The notes below the pieces were generated by a model. It did not search any database. It was given only the letters and a program-made list of their open reading frames with translations, and had not been told where the DNA came from. A program made the position numbers and the translations under genes. From Mojavia pulchra JT2-VF2 (GTDB taxonomy: Bacteria > Cyanobacteriota > Cyanobacteriia > Cyanobacteriales > Nostocaceae), in assembly GCA_019359325.1 (NCBI GenBank), contig JAHHHN010000001.1:558001-622000 (forward strand): a DNA stretch of 64,000 nt. Reading direction: 5' to 3'. Below, in pieces: positions 56,400 to 64,000 of this stretch (its first letter is position 1; every line of letters starts with the position of its first letter).

Positions 56400-57283
56400 C
56401 TAGAAATAAATCGCACTTAACTTAAGTTGGCTCAGGAGCGATCGCTCTTTGCGTTCTAAAGCAGACTGTGAAACACCTTTGGCATACCAAGCTTGGTGAT
56501 AATCAGGTTTAATTTTCAATACTTTCTCATAGGATGTGATTGCTTCTTCTTTCAGACCTAAAGCAGAAAGCGCAATGCCTTTGTTATAACAAGCTTGGTA
56601 ATAATCAGGTTTAACTTTGATTGCTTGCTCGTAAGATGTGAGTGCTTCTTCATATTCTTTTGCCGAAAGCAGTAAATTTCCTAGTTTCAGCAATAAACTT
56701 ACCCTACTACTTGTTGTCTGATGTTTCTCAGCTAGCAGTTCTTGAACTTCTAAAACTTTTTCAATCTTTTCTTCTGGTGTAGGTTTTAGATATTCTTCAT
56801 AGTTTCCTTCTAGTATCAAACGAGATGATTATTGCTCTAAAACTTCTGGTTTTGTTGGTAATTCAAATACCCCAGAGCGCCAATCAAAAAAATCTGGGGC
56901 GCGGTGGATTAAATAGTTTATCGAAAATGACCGCAAAAGAAAAACAAAGCAAAATGGGAAATTATCTCTAAACCGTTCTCGCTGTTGATTTAAGTGATTT
57001 AAAATATGCGGTACGCTTGTTAAATTACTAAATTGACCTTCAGTAATTTCGCCAAAAGTCCTTTTCTCATACTTATATAAAGATATTCCAGACCTTTAAT
57101 CAATAAAATATCAATTTGAGTATTCGTGTTTGCTTGTTGCATCCGATTTCCCAACTCTTGCAGAATATCCGCATCTCCGCGTACATCCTGACAATCTACA
57201 TACCTTGTGTCATCGGCGGGTAAGGGTTCAAAGGGGTTAAAAGCGTTATAAAGGTTGGTGAGTAAATCAGGATTATTAAGCAT
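56400..57283 (-). pseudogene. Decayed fusion of the ATPase/TPR cassette (relative of the 28.7 kb pair)
   Basis: From ATG 57283 the frame reads the start of a P-loop ATPase of the same family as the 28.7 kb gene (NLYNAFNPFEPLPADD, RYVDCQDVRGDADILQEL), then stops matching before the Walker A motif. It continues directly as the inactive P-loop-like domain of the partner protein (IDILLIKGLEY; then, after a one-base frameshift near 57070, EKRTFGEITEGQFSNL, FPFCFVFLLRSF, HRAPDFFDWRSGVFELP). A TAA stop at 56829 interrupts it; the same frame resumes as TPR repeats (SLLLKLGNLLLSAKEYEEAL, YYQACYNKGIALSALGLKEE) and ends truncated at 56400. So: one internal deletion, one frameshift, one nonsense codon and a truncated 3' end. 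Confidence 0.8.
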
Positions 57284-57301
57284 AAGTAAAAAATATTGCA
57301 A

Positions 57302-57557
57302 TTTTGCCCATTATAGTGTCGCTAATAGAAAGTTAGGTTTTGGGCAAGTGAGGAGGAAAGTTAAAGACAGACAAAAATCCTTATTTCTCGTTTCTCCTGT
57401 TTTCGCTATCTCTTTAAAAAAGGAGTTTTGATTAGTTAGTATCTCAATTACCTAGATTTAGTCCAGGTAAATTTATATTTTGCATCTCGTCGCCCTCACC
57501 CTAAAAAGGCTTGTTATTAATTACACCTTTTAAATCTTTCACTTCGTTGCTGTCCCA
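57302..57557. other. Spacer upstream of the decayed cassette
   Basis: No gene seen; it leads into the palindromic element and the 21-bp array. Confidence 0.35.
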
Positions 57558-57667
57558 CCTCAGAATAAATTCTGAGGCTAATAGCTAAAGTCCTCTCAAG
57601 AGGACTAAATAAACATTTCAGTCCACTTCAGTGGAGTTAGGCTATTAGCCTTGCACTTCAGTGCAGG
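57558..57667. repeat. Nested palindromic repeat element
   Basis: Four palindromes in series: CCTCAGAAT/ATTCTGAGG; GGCTAATAGC with its inverse GCTATTAGCC at the far side; AGTCCTCT/AGAGGACT; and AGTCCACTTCAGTGGA. A further GCACTTCAGTGC follows at the right edge. This layout would fold into a multi-branched RNA or cruciform and looks like a cyanobacterial MITE-type repeat. Confidence 0.7.
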
Positions 57668-57710
57668 GCGGGATATAGGTAAGCGCAACAATTTACTCAA
57701 ATAACAATCG

Positions 57711-57997
57711 TCAAAGCTCATTAATGAAGCTCAAAGCCTCGTTGACGGAGAAAATATCCTCGTGAATGAAGCTTAAAGACTCGTTGACGGAGAAAATATC
57801 CTCATTAATGAAGCTCAAAGCCTCGTTGACGGAGAAAATATCCTCGTGAATGAAGCTCAAAGACTCGTTAACGGAGAAAATATCCTCATTAACGGAGTTC
57901 AAAGACTCGTTGACGGAGAAAATATCCTCGTGAATGAAGCTCAAAGCCTCGTTAACGGAGTTCTAATACTCGCTGACGGAGTTCTAATACTCATTAA
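57711..57997. repeat. 21-bp tandem repeat array, about 13 copies
   Basis: Contiguous 21-base units of two alternating kinds: CGTTGACGGAGAAAATATCC-T and CGTGAATGAAGCTCAAAGC-CT, giving a 42-base super-period in the first part; units become more alike near 57960 (GGAGTTCTAATACTC). The sequence differs from the array at 49.5 kb but has the same period. Several frames remain open through it (for example a minus-strand frame of 77 codons), but this follows from the repeat length and is not evidence of a gene. Confidence 0.88.
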
Positions 57998-58005
57998 TGA
58001 ACTAA

Positions 58006-58027
58006 GGGCACAACAATGTTGTGTCCC
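58006..58027. repeat. Palindromic hairpin of a dispersed family
   Basis: GGGCACAACA-ATGTTGTGTCCC lies just past the 21-bp array and before the end of cofG. Same family as 55494 and 61192. Confidence 0.7.
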
Positions 58028-58053
58028 TACCGCAGGGTATACACAACTAAAAA

Positions 58054-59019
58054 TTAATGTAAGGTCTTTCGCCATTGTCTCACCGCCTCCTGCAATTCTC
58101 CCGACAACCAATCATCAAACTGCGGATAAACAGGTAAACGCGGCACTAATTTCCACCCCGCAGGCTGTAAAATTTCTCTCAATGCCTGCTCCTGAACATG
58201 AGGATAATCGGGATTCACTTCATCTTTTGGCCCAATTCCGCCTAAATCTCTCGCGCCAGCTTCTATACAAGCGAGTAGCCATTGGTCATCTTTGACTAAA
58301 TTTGGCGGAATTTGAATTGTAATATCTGGGGGTAAAATCTGACGTGCTTTGGCAATTACTTCTGGTAGTTGATGAGGGTCAAAAGGTGGTGCATCAAAGG
58401 TTTGCTGATTTCCGGGGCTGTGGGGTTGCAAAATAACTTCTTGAATGTGATGGTAAGTTTGATGCAATTGAGATATGGCTGCTAAGGTTTCCCAACAATC
58501 ATCAAATGTTTCCCCAATTCCTAACAATAAACCTGTGGTAAAAGGTATCTGTAATTCTCCAGCCCACTGCAATTGTTGTAATCGCACTTGTGGTAATTTG
58601 CTTGGTGCGTGTTTATGGACGGTATTTAACAAGTTTGGTGTTAATTGCTCCAACATTAACCCCATTGAAACATTAACATTTTTCAGTTTTTGCATCTCCG
58701 CAAAACTGAGCGGCCCGACATTTGTGTGTGGCAGAAATCCCATTGCCAAAGCTAATTCACACAAGTCATAAATCCGCTGGAACCATTCTTCGCGCTTTGG
58801 TGATTGAGGATGTACTTCTCCGCTAAGAATGAGAATTTCGCAAATATTTTCGCTTCGGAGTTGTTGTAAAATGCTTTCTGCTGTTGATAGAGCCATCCAG
58901 GGACTTTTACCTGGGTCAGTCCTAAAGTTACAGTATGTACAGCGATTAAAGCATTCGTAAGTAGGGACGATTGTATAAGCAGGGCTATAAGTAATAAACC
59001 GAGAATTATTAATTGGCAT
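58054..59019 (-). CDS. cofG: 7,8-didemethyl-8-hydroxy-5-deazariboflavin synthase subunit CofG
   Basis: Radical SAM enzyme that, with CofH, makes the deazaflavin FO, used in cyanobacteria as the antenna chromophore of photolyases. The radical SAM motif CFNRCTYCNF and the CofG-specific segments SGEVHPQSPKREEW, GFLPHTNVGPLS and GLLLGIGETFDDC are present, as is GGIGPKDEVNPDYPHVQ. ATG 59019 (MPINNSRF) is preferred over an in-frame TTG at 59037. Length 321 aa is normal. No cofH or photolyase gene is in the window. Confidence 0.93.
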   Translation of the reverse strand: MPINNSRFITYSPAYTIVPTYECFNRCTYCNFRTDPGKSPWMALSTAESILQQLRSENICEILILSGEVHPQSPKREEWFQRIYDLCELALAMGFLPHTNVGPLSFAEMQKLKNVNVSMGLMLEQLTPNLLNTVHKHAPSKLPQVRLQQLQWAGELQIPFTTGLLLGIGETFDDCWETLAAISQLHQTYHHIQEVILQPHSPGNQQTFDAPPFDPHQLPEVIAKARQILPPDITIQIPPNLVKDDQWLLACIEAGARDLGGIGPKDEVNPDYPHVQEQALREILQPAGWKLVPRLPVYPQFDDWLSGELQEAVRQWRKTLH

Positions 59020-59205
59020 AAAACAAGCGAACACCAAAAAATAAATTATCCAATTTTTTTAGTGGCATAGCACAGCTAAAATAATTTATTAGAATTATCT
59101 TGTGCTATGTACGACAAGATGCCCATATCAGCAGAACCATATTTTCTGCACAAATTTAATCTTGCCACTCCACTACAAATCGGATATTTTTTTGATTGGA
59201 AGCCC

Positions 59206-59868
59206 TCAACAAAAGTGCCGTAAACCTTCCAGTTTTGCGAGTTTATGTTCATTGAAATTCTCTGTCTCCTGTTGTTTAGCATGAATATTTTTCAGATGTT
59301 TTTTAACTGTGTTGATAGTAATATAGAGGCGATTGGCAATTTCTCTATAGGAAAGGTTAGCTCGACGTAGCAGCCAAACTTCTGTTTCACGGTTTGTTAA
59401 ATGGTATTTCTTAGCATCTGCGATCGCCAGACTTTGACTATACTGATAACAGTCTTCTATCGTGACTAACAAAAAGTTGTATTGGCTAGCACCCATCTGT
59501 AACCATCTAGCCCGAATACGTAATTTAACTGTTGAGTCTCGTTCTATTTCCGACTCTATAATGATTTTTTCTTCTGGAAATAACTCACGGCTTTCAATCA
59601 AGGACTGACAAACACGCCAGATTTCTTGCGGTACTGCATTACTAGCAGCTTCTTTTGGCATTAATTGACGGCAAATATAGCGAGCATACTCATTAGCATG
59701 GACTAACTCGCTTTCGGTTGACAGTATTAATATACCGTCAGCAAAGCTCTCAATCATAGCTTTGAGCAAATCAATCTGCAAATTGTGATCTTTTACAGAT
59801 GTTGTGTTAAATTTATTGCTTACGATAGATGCTGAAATAAGATTAGTTTTCTCAGTTGTAACTAACAT
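59206..59868 (-). CDS. PAS domain + LuxR-type HTH transcriptional regulator, 220 aa
   Basis: Residues about 30-140 form a PAS-like sensor (MIESFADGILILSTESELVH, then QYNFLLVTIEDCYQ). Residues about 152-215 are a LuxR/GerE-type helix-turn-helix (HLTNRETEVWLLRRANLS, YREIANRLYITINTVKKHL). No receiver domain is visible, so activation would come through the PAS domain. The C-terminal tail beyond the HTH is basic. ATG 59868 has a G-rich ribosome site (GGGGGG). It reads toward cofG but is separated from it by about 190 bases. Confidence 0.85.
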   Translation of the reverse strand: MLVTTEKTNLISASIVSNKFNTTSVKDHNLQIDLLKAMIESFADGILILSTESELVHANEYARYICRQLMPKEAASNAVPQEIWRVCQSLIESRELFPEEKIIIESEIERDSTVKLRIRARWLQMGASQYNFLLVTIEDCYQYSQSLAIADAKKYHLTNRETEVWLLRRANLSYREIANRLYITINTVKKHLKNIHAKQQETENFNEHKLAKLEGLRHFC

Positions 59869-60122
59869 AATTAATTCCCCCCAAACTCAGCATTAATAAC
59901 AAACCTAAACATCAGTTCAAATCAATTGAGATGTTTAGCTGAATTTTGAGTGTCGAAATTATGTATGTGCAATGAGTAAGCGGTAAGTTAAGTAATGCCG
60001 TTGATGTCAAGTGTTGTTGGTTGAAGTTTACGGAATCTCCATGAAGTGAAGTGAAGTTTTTTGTAGGTGATTGATGCAGGCGAGTCACAGCAAAATGCTC
60101 AGTTTGCCAGGAGTCTAATTAT

Positions 60123-61154
60123 ATGAATCCACACAGCATTGACCAATGGTTCCCAGTTGAGCATCAGCGTAAATATATTGCTCAGTTACAAGGGCGGCTG
60201 GGAATGACTCGCCGCCGAGCAGAATATTTCGTCAAGCTGTGGGCTTATTTACTGCTCAAACAACAGCAAGAACTAGGAAAGGCTTTACAAAAACCTTTAA
60301 CCCAACTCGATTTACCAAATGGGTTTGTTCCTTGTACTCATCGAGAAGCACAAGAAATTTTCTATGGCGAAAAAGACCGAGGAAGCGATCGCTCGGCGGG
60401 TATGATGATTGATAAGCTCGTCGCTTTGGGGCTAATTGAAAAAAACTTTGATGGTAATACAACTTGTATTCGGATTCGCTCCTTATCACCTAACCTTCAA
60501 GACTCCACAGAAGCCAAAGCATCAATCAAGCTTTTTCCAGACGAATTCAATCCCCGAACTGACACTATCCCTATTGCCAGTTTATTAGCCCGCAACTATA
60601 GCTGGATGAACAAAAAAACCACTGGATTACCTCACAGAATTGCTAAAATCTTACGTGGCTGGGCAGAGCACTATCCTACTGGTATGCGGGTGCTGCGTCG
60701 TAGCGATACTCAAGATGCTGTGGGTTTTTATGTCTTGTATCCTGTAGCGCGAGAATCTGAAGCGAATTTTTTTCTCCCGCCTCGTCATAGTCTTTACCTG
60801 AGTACAACTGGAGACATTGATCCATTTCAAATCGCTATACCAGGCGATCGCAATTGTACTTCGATTTTTGTCCGCAGTTGGGAAATTGATTCGCCCTATA
60901 CGCAACTCATTAATTTATCTCAATTTCTCAAGGATGCACAGAAAACATTAGTTCGTATCCAAGCTGATTTTCCTAACCTCTGCGATATCTATACCCTACT
61001 CATACACCCCAATAATGAACAACTAGTATCATCTCTTGGGTATCATAAAACTAACCAAGATACACAAATGCCTCTGAGCTGGATGTATTTGGCATTAGAT
61101 AAATATTTGAGCTTGGATATTGATAAAGCAGTGTCAAACCTGAAATTTGATTGA
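60123..61154 (+). CDS. Conserved hypothetical protein, 343 aa
   Basis: ATG 60123 with AGGAG upstream. The N-terminal half is basic and helical with a winged-helix look (LGMTRRRAEYFVKLWAYLLL, GMMIDKLVALGLIEKNF), suggesting DNA binding. The C-terminal half (about 190-343) is alpha/beta (GFYVLYPVARESE, then YTLLIHPNNEQLVSSLGYHK) and recalls a GNAT-like acetyltransferase fold. Neither is certain. No signal peptide. Adjacent genes are unrelated. Confidence 0.65.
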   Translation: MNPHSIDQWFPVEHQRKYIAQLQGRLGMTRRRAEYFVKLWAYLLLKQQQELGKALQKPLTQLDLPNGFVPCTHREAQEIFYGEKDRGSDRSAGMMIDKLVALGLIEKNFDGNTTCIRIRSLSPNLQDSTEAKASIKLFPDEFNPRTDTIPIASLLARNYSWMNKKTTGLPHRIAKILRGWAEHYPTGMRVLRRSDTQDAVGFYVLYPVARESEANFFLPPRHSLYLSTTGDIDPFQIAIPGDRNCTSIFVRSWEIDSPYTQLINLSQFLKDAQKTLVRIQADFPNLCDIYTLLIHPNNEQLVSSLGYHKTNQDTQMPLSWMYLALDKYLSLDIDKAVSNLKFD

Positions 61155-61191
61155 ATTAAGGATTCTCGTTGCGACCCCTTGAAAGCAGCAA

Positions 61192-61212
61192 GGACACAAC
61201 AATGTTGTGCCC
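61192..61212. repeat. Palindromic hairpin between converging genes
   Basis: GGACACAACA-ATGTTGTGCCCC lies between the hypothetical gene and ndhH stops. It may act as transcript end for both, besides being the third copy of the family. Confidence 0.65.
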
Positions 61213-61248
61213 CCACTATGTTCTGTATTTAAATCAGAAACGCTACAG

Positions 61249-62433
61249 CTATCTATCTACAGAACCCATAATCACGTCAATGCTGCCAAGAATTACCACA
61301 ATATCTGCCACCTTCATTCCTCGGAGTAAGTGAGGAAGAATTTGCAGGTTGTTGAAATCAGCGGGACGAATCTTCCACCGTGCTGGGAAGACGTTATCAT
61401 CACCAACCAGATAAATTCCTAGTTCGCCTTTACCACTTTCTACACGGGCATAAATTTCACCCTTGGGAATCTTAAACGAAGGAGAAACTTTTTTGCCGAT
61501 GTACTGATAATCAAAAGCATCCCATTCTGATTTTTTCCCAGCAGCTAGACGCTTGGCTTCTAGGTTTTCAAAAGGCCCACCAGGAAGTCCTTTAATTGCT
61601 TGGCGAATAATCTTCACAGATTCGCGCATTTCCCGCATCCGCACCACATAACGGGCAAAGCAATCACCAGCAGTTTCCCAGTGTACATCCCAGTCGAAGT
61701 CATCGTAACATTCGTAGTGGTCAACTTTCCGTAAATCCCACTTCACCCCAGAAGCGCGTAACATTGGGCCAGAGAGTCCCCAGTTAATTGCTTCTTCGCG
61801 GGTGATAGTACCAATACCCTCAATCCGTCGCCGGAAGATGGGGTTATCAGTAACCAAGCGTTCATACTCATCAATTTTGGGTGGTAAGTAGTCGCAGAAT
61901 TCTAAACACTTATCTACCCAACCATAAGGTAAGTCAGCCGCCACGCCACCAACACGGAAGTAATTGTTATTTACCATCCGGTAACCAGTAGCAGCTTCCC
62001 ATAAATCATAAATCATCTCCCGTTCGCGGAACTGATAAAAGAAGGGAGTTTGAGCGCCCACGTCAGCCAGGAATGGCCCAAACCACAGCAAGTGGTTGGC
62101 GATGCGGTTCAATTCCAGCATAATGACGCGGATGTAGCTGGCGCGTTTAGGTACAGCAACACCTGCTAGTTTTTCTGGGGCGTTGACGGTGACTGCTTCG
62201 TTGAACATCCCCGCTGCGTAGTCCCATCGGCTGACGTAGGGAACGTACATAATCGTGGTGCGGTTTTCGGCTATTTTTTCCATTCCCCGGTGTAAGTAGC
62301 CGATTACGGGTTCACAATCAATGACATCCTCGCCATCCAGGGTAACAATTAGTCGTAGAACGCCGTGCATTGAGGGATGGTGCGGCCCCATATTGAGCAC
62401 CATAGGTTCAGTGCGGGTTTCTATTCTTGCCAT
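61249..62433 (-). CDS. ndhH: NAD(P)H-quinone oxidoreductase subunit H
   Basis: 49-kDa-type core subunit of NDH-1 lining the quinone site. The N-terminal [20 protein letters not shown], followed by [17 protein letters not shown], and the C-terminal [15 protein letters not shown] and [19 protein letters not shown] are diagnostic. Length 394 aa is exact for the family. It is a single gene, away from ndhCKJ. Confidence 0.97.
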   Translation of the reverse strand: MARIETRTEPMVLNMGPHHPSMHGVLRLIVTLDGEDVIDCEPVIGYLHRGMEKIAENRTTIMYVPYVSRWDYAAGMFNEAVTVNAPEKLAGVAVPKRASYIRVIMLELNRIANHLLWFGPFLADVGAQTPFFYQFREREMIYDLWEAATGYRMVNNNYFRVGGVAADLPYGWVDKCLEFCDYLPPKIDEYERLVTDNPIFRRRIEGIGTITREEAINWGLSGPMLRASGVKWDLRKVDHYECYDDFDWDVHWETAGDCFARYVVRMREMRESVKIIRQAIKGLPGGPFENLEAKRLAAGKKSEWDAFDYQYIGKKVSPSFKIPKGEIYARVESGKGELGIYLVGDDNVFPARWKIRPADFNNLQILPHLLRGMKVADIVVILGSIDVIMGSVDR

Positions 62434-62983
62434 AGATACAGTGTTCTCCCGTTCATGAAAATTTAGAATTGGATCGCGTAGATGCCAACCAGACCCAATT
62501 TATTGTGTCTGCCAAAGTAAGGCTCTTATAGGGGTAGGTTGGAGAGAAGATGGCAGCTGAGGGATTTTGGTTGATGTTTAATTTTGTTGCACTTCTTCAA
62601 TTATTATATGAAGCTTGATAGGCAAAGAATTGATGTGCAGGAATTTTTTCATCTAATGACGTTGAGCCATCTTCCCCTGGCTAACAATTTTACTGCCACC
62701 TCCACCTGCAATATCCTTGAGGCTTAGATGCAGGATGGCAAAATTAAGTTAAGTTTTTTACACACCCAAATTCAATAGTAGGGAAAACGACAGTTTATAA
62801 GTTGCAGTTATCTGGCAATTATTAAATTATATCAAGGCAAAGGTAGAAAATTGGCTTTGGCGATCGCCTCTGGCACTGCGCTCCGTGCGACGCTGCACCA
62901 GTTAATTAGCAATACTAAATCAAAAACTCTTCAATTAAGCCGTTTTTATGATTACTCTAATTAGTTAAACAACTTGGAAATAT
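62434..62983. other. Spacer upstream of ndhH
   Basis: About 550 bases. It contains a GC-rich dispersed repeat with an inverted CTGGCACTGCGC-like core around 62860-62905 next to a GCGATCGC site. No gene seen. It holds the ndhH promoter. Confidence 0.4.
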
Positions 62984-63559
62984 TTACTGTGGAGGCCTTA
63001 CGCAAGGGGTTGCATTTGCAGAAGGAGTATCAGGAAAAACTGCTAAAGTATGATATTCAGGGTCACCATTTCCATAAATGACTCGGAAAGTATACAGCTT
63101 CATTTTGTCTTGCCCTTCAGTAATCACTGTTAAAAGCGTATTTTTAGTACTAACTACTCCAGGAATTGCTAATTTTTTAATGCGTCTGAGTTGAATTACG
63201 TTCGCTGCCGAGTTTTGGCAATCTCCTACGCTACCAGAACCTTCTTGATTGAACTGGGCGCACATCGGGCCATCAAAATCTATAGTTACTTGTGATGGGT
63301 CATTTAACCAAACTTTTTTTATTTTTTCTCCAGATGGAATAAAGTTTAAGTTTGTACCCTGTTCATACCAAATTTTGATGGTAGGTACTGCTCCCCCTAA
63401 ACCTTGGGCTTGGCAGGAAAAGATAGAGCGGAGAACTGAATTATCAGCTACAGCCCGACCTGCCCAAAATAACATTGCAGCCACAAAAGTCAGAGAAGCT
63501 AGAGGCAAGAAAAACGGATTATTTGGGATATTTGCTCGAAAGTTAATGTTTTTTTTCAT
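62984..63559 (-). CDS. VirB9/TrbG-like secreted protein, 191 aa
   Basis: ATG 63559 (MKKNINFRANIPNNPFFL) starts a basic N-terminus with one hydrophobic signal-type helix (PLASLTFVAAMLFWAGRAVA). The mature part resembles the N-terminal beta domain of VirB9: GTNLNFIPSGEKIKKVWLND followed by PSQVTIDFD matches the family's pattern of a strand, an SGE-I turn and a D-P-S motif; IQLRRIKKLAIPGV and TLLTVITEG complete it. It has three Cys in the mature region. It is 77 bases downstream of a VirB10-like gene. In type IV secretion systems VirB9 and VirB10 form the envelope-spanning core. This assignment is from pattern recognition only. Confidence 0.6.
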   Translation of the reverse strand: MKKNINFRANIPNNPFFLPLASLTFVAAMLFWAGRAVADNSVLRSIFSCQAQGLGGAVPTIKIWYEQGTNLNFIPSGEKIKKVWLNDPSQVTIDFDGPMCAQFNQEGSGSVGDCQNSAANVIQLRRIKKLAIPGVVSTKNTLLTVITEGQDKMKLYTFRVIYGNGDPEYHTLAVFPDTPSANATPCVRPPQ

Positions 63560-63636
63560 GGCTGCAAACCAAGAGATATGTAGCAATTAAAAAGGAATTA
63601 AAGAAAGAAGTATTGCCATACTTCACTGCTGACCCC

Positions 63637-64000
63637 TTAAAACTGCATAGATTGATTGACATAGATTTCAACTTCTGTTCCCGCTGGTAGAAACCAAACG
63701 TTAGTTCGCTGCATCATTTCGGAAATTGCCTGTTGGTTACGTTGGGCAATTTGCGGAACTACGGTATTCATACCACCTTCAAAAACTCCAGCCAAGATGT
63801 TGCGTGTAGGGTTAGTGTTGCTCACAATAGTACCAGTTGAAGTCGTAGTTACAACTTGAGCTTCAGTACGATTAAATAACTCAGCTGCTTTACCAAGACC
63901 TCCCAAGACGAATAATCCTACATCCATCCCGGCAATAGATGATCCTTGATTTGGAAATTGTTGTGCGACGAGGGGTTTACCTTGAGGAGCGCGAATCGTC
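63637..64000 (-). CDS. TrbI/VirB10-family protein, C-terminal part
   Basis: The frame is open to the window edge, so only the last 120 residues are seen. It ends with the VirB10/TrbI-type C-terminus: a Gly-rich helix (AGMDVGLFVLGGLGKAAELF), a Thr/Ser-rich loop, a helix ending GGMNTVVPQIAQR, and the family end FLPAGTEVEIYVNQSMQF. VirB10 spans the envelope and its C-terminal domain builds the outer pore with VirB9. The VirB9-like gene follows on the same strand. The rest of such a system, if any, lies to the right of the window. Confidence 0.72.
   Translation of the reverse strand, partial: TIRAPQGKPLVAQQFPNQGSSIAGMDVGLFVLGGLGKAAELFNRTEAQVVTTTSTGTIVSNTNPTRNILAGVFEGGMNTVVPQIAQRNQQAISEMMQRTNVWFLPAGTEVEIYVNQSMQF

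Noticed and set aside
49529-57997. Tandem arrays as possible CRISPR arrays
   Set aside because: Units are contiguous 21-mers with no unique spacers, and no cas genes are present.
57711-58295. Open frames across the second 21-bp array (77 and 149 codons)
   Set aside because: Same reason; the plus-strand frame also runs into the antisense of cofG.

Overview
This window is chromosomal DNA from a cyanobacterium, most likely a filamentous heterocyst-forming Nostocales. The gene content is typical: psbO, psaI, psbEFLJ with rubA and ycf48, cyanobacterial NDH-1 genes, a CRR6-type NdhI maturation factor, sigF, DUF760 and DUF3685 proteins. HIP1 octamers (GCGATCGC) are frequent, intergenic regions are AT-rich, and short tandem and palindromic repeats are everywhere. 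I found no rRNA, tRNA or CRISPR array.

Layout. 1-6.6 kb: end of a pilC-type gene, an oxidoreductase, a low-GC acyltransferase next to a dead mazE-like antitoxin, a receiver-DUF3685 regulator and a Fur-family regulator. 7.9-18.9 kb: housekeeping genes (CRR6, GT9, ispD, scpB, DUF760, an HtrA-type protease, a LysM-M23 peptidase, a cysteine hydrolase, ispG, ctpC). 19-28 kb: hflX, a PEP-CTERM protein, the grxC-gshB pair, and ftsQ-ftsZ on the minus strand separated by an unusual 1.6 kb spacer holding a MITE and a gene remnant. 28.7-35.8 kb: an accessory cassette of a P-loop ATPase and a 1675-residue TPR/NTPase/WD40 protein. 36.6-48.2 kb: photosynthesis and respiration core (psbO, sigF, a lipoprotein, a large Pro/Glu-rich protein, psaI, rubA-ycf48-psbEFLJ, ndhCKJ). 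48.5-58 kb: accessory zone with a GIY-YIG protein, an Rpn/DUF2887 protein, PsiE, a TPR protein, an EF-G paralogue, a broken DUF433-DUF5615 module, a decayed relative of the 28.7 kb cassette and two 21-bp tandem repeat arrays. 58-64 kb: cofG, a PAS-LuxR regulator, a hypothetical gene, ndhH, and a VirB9-like/VirB10(TrbI)-like pair at the edge.

How genes work together. NDH-1 genes occur in two places (ndhCKJ, ndhH) with the CRR6 factor elsewhere. Two MEP isoprenoid enzymes (IspD, IspG) are about 6 kb apart. GrxC and GshB form a glutathione pair. RubA, Ycf48 and PsbEFLJ form a photosystem II assembly operon that converges on psaI at a shared terminator.

The best candidate for an undescribed system is the two-gene ATPase + sensor cassette at 28.7-35.4 kb. 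Its second protein appears to begin with an inactive P-loop-like domain, followed by TPRs, an active NTPase, a membrane or linker helix and 14 WD40 repeats. A second locus at 56.4-57.3 kb is a pseudogene in which the start of the ATPase gene is fused by deletion to the inactive domain and TPRs of the partner. This supports the two genes being a recurring unit. Function is inference only; a signal-triggered conflict or regulatory role is plausible from the STAND-type architecture.
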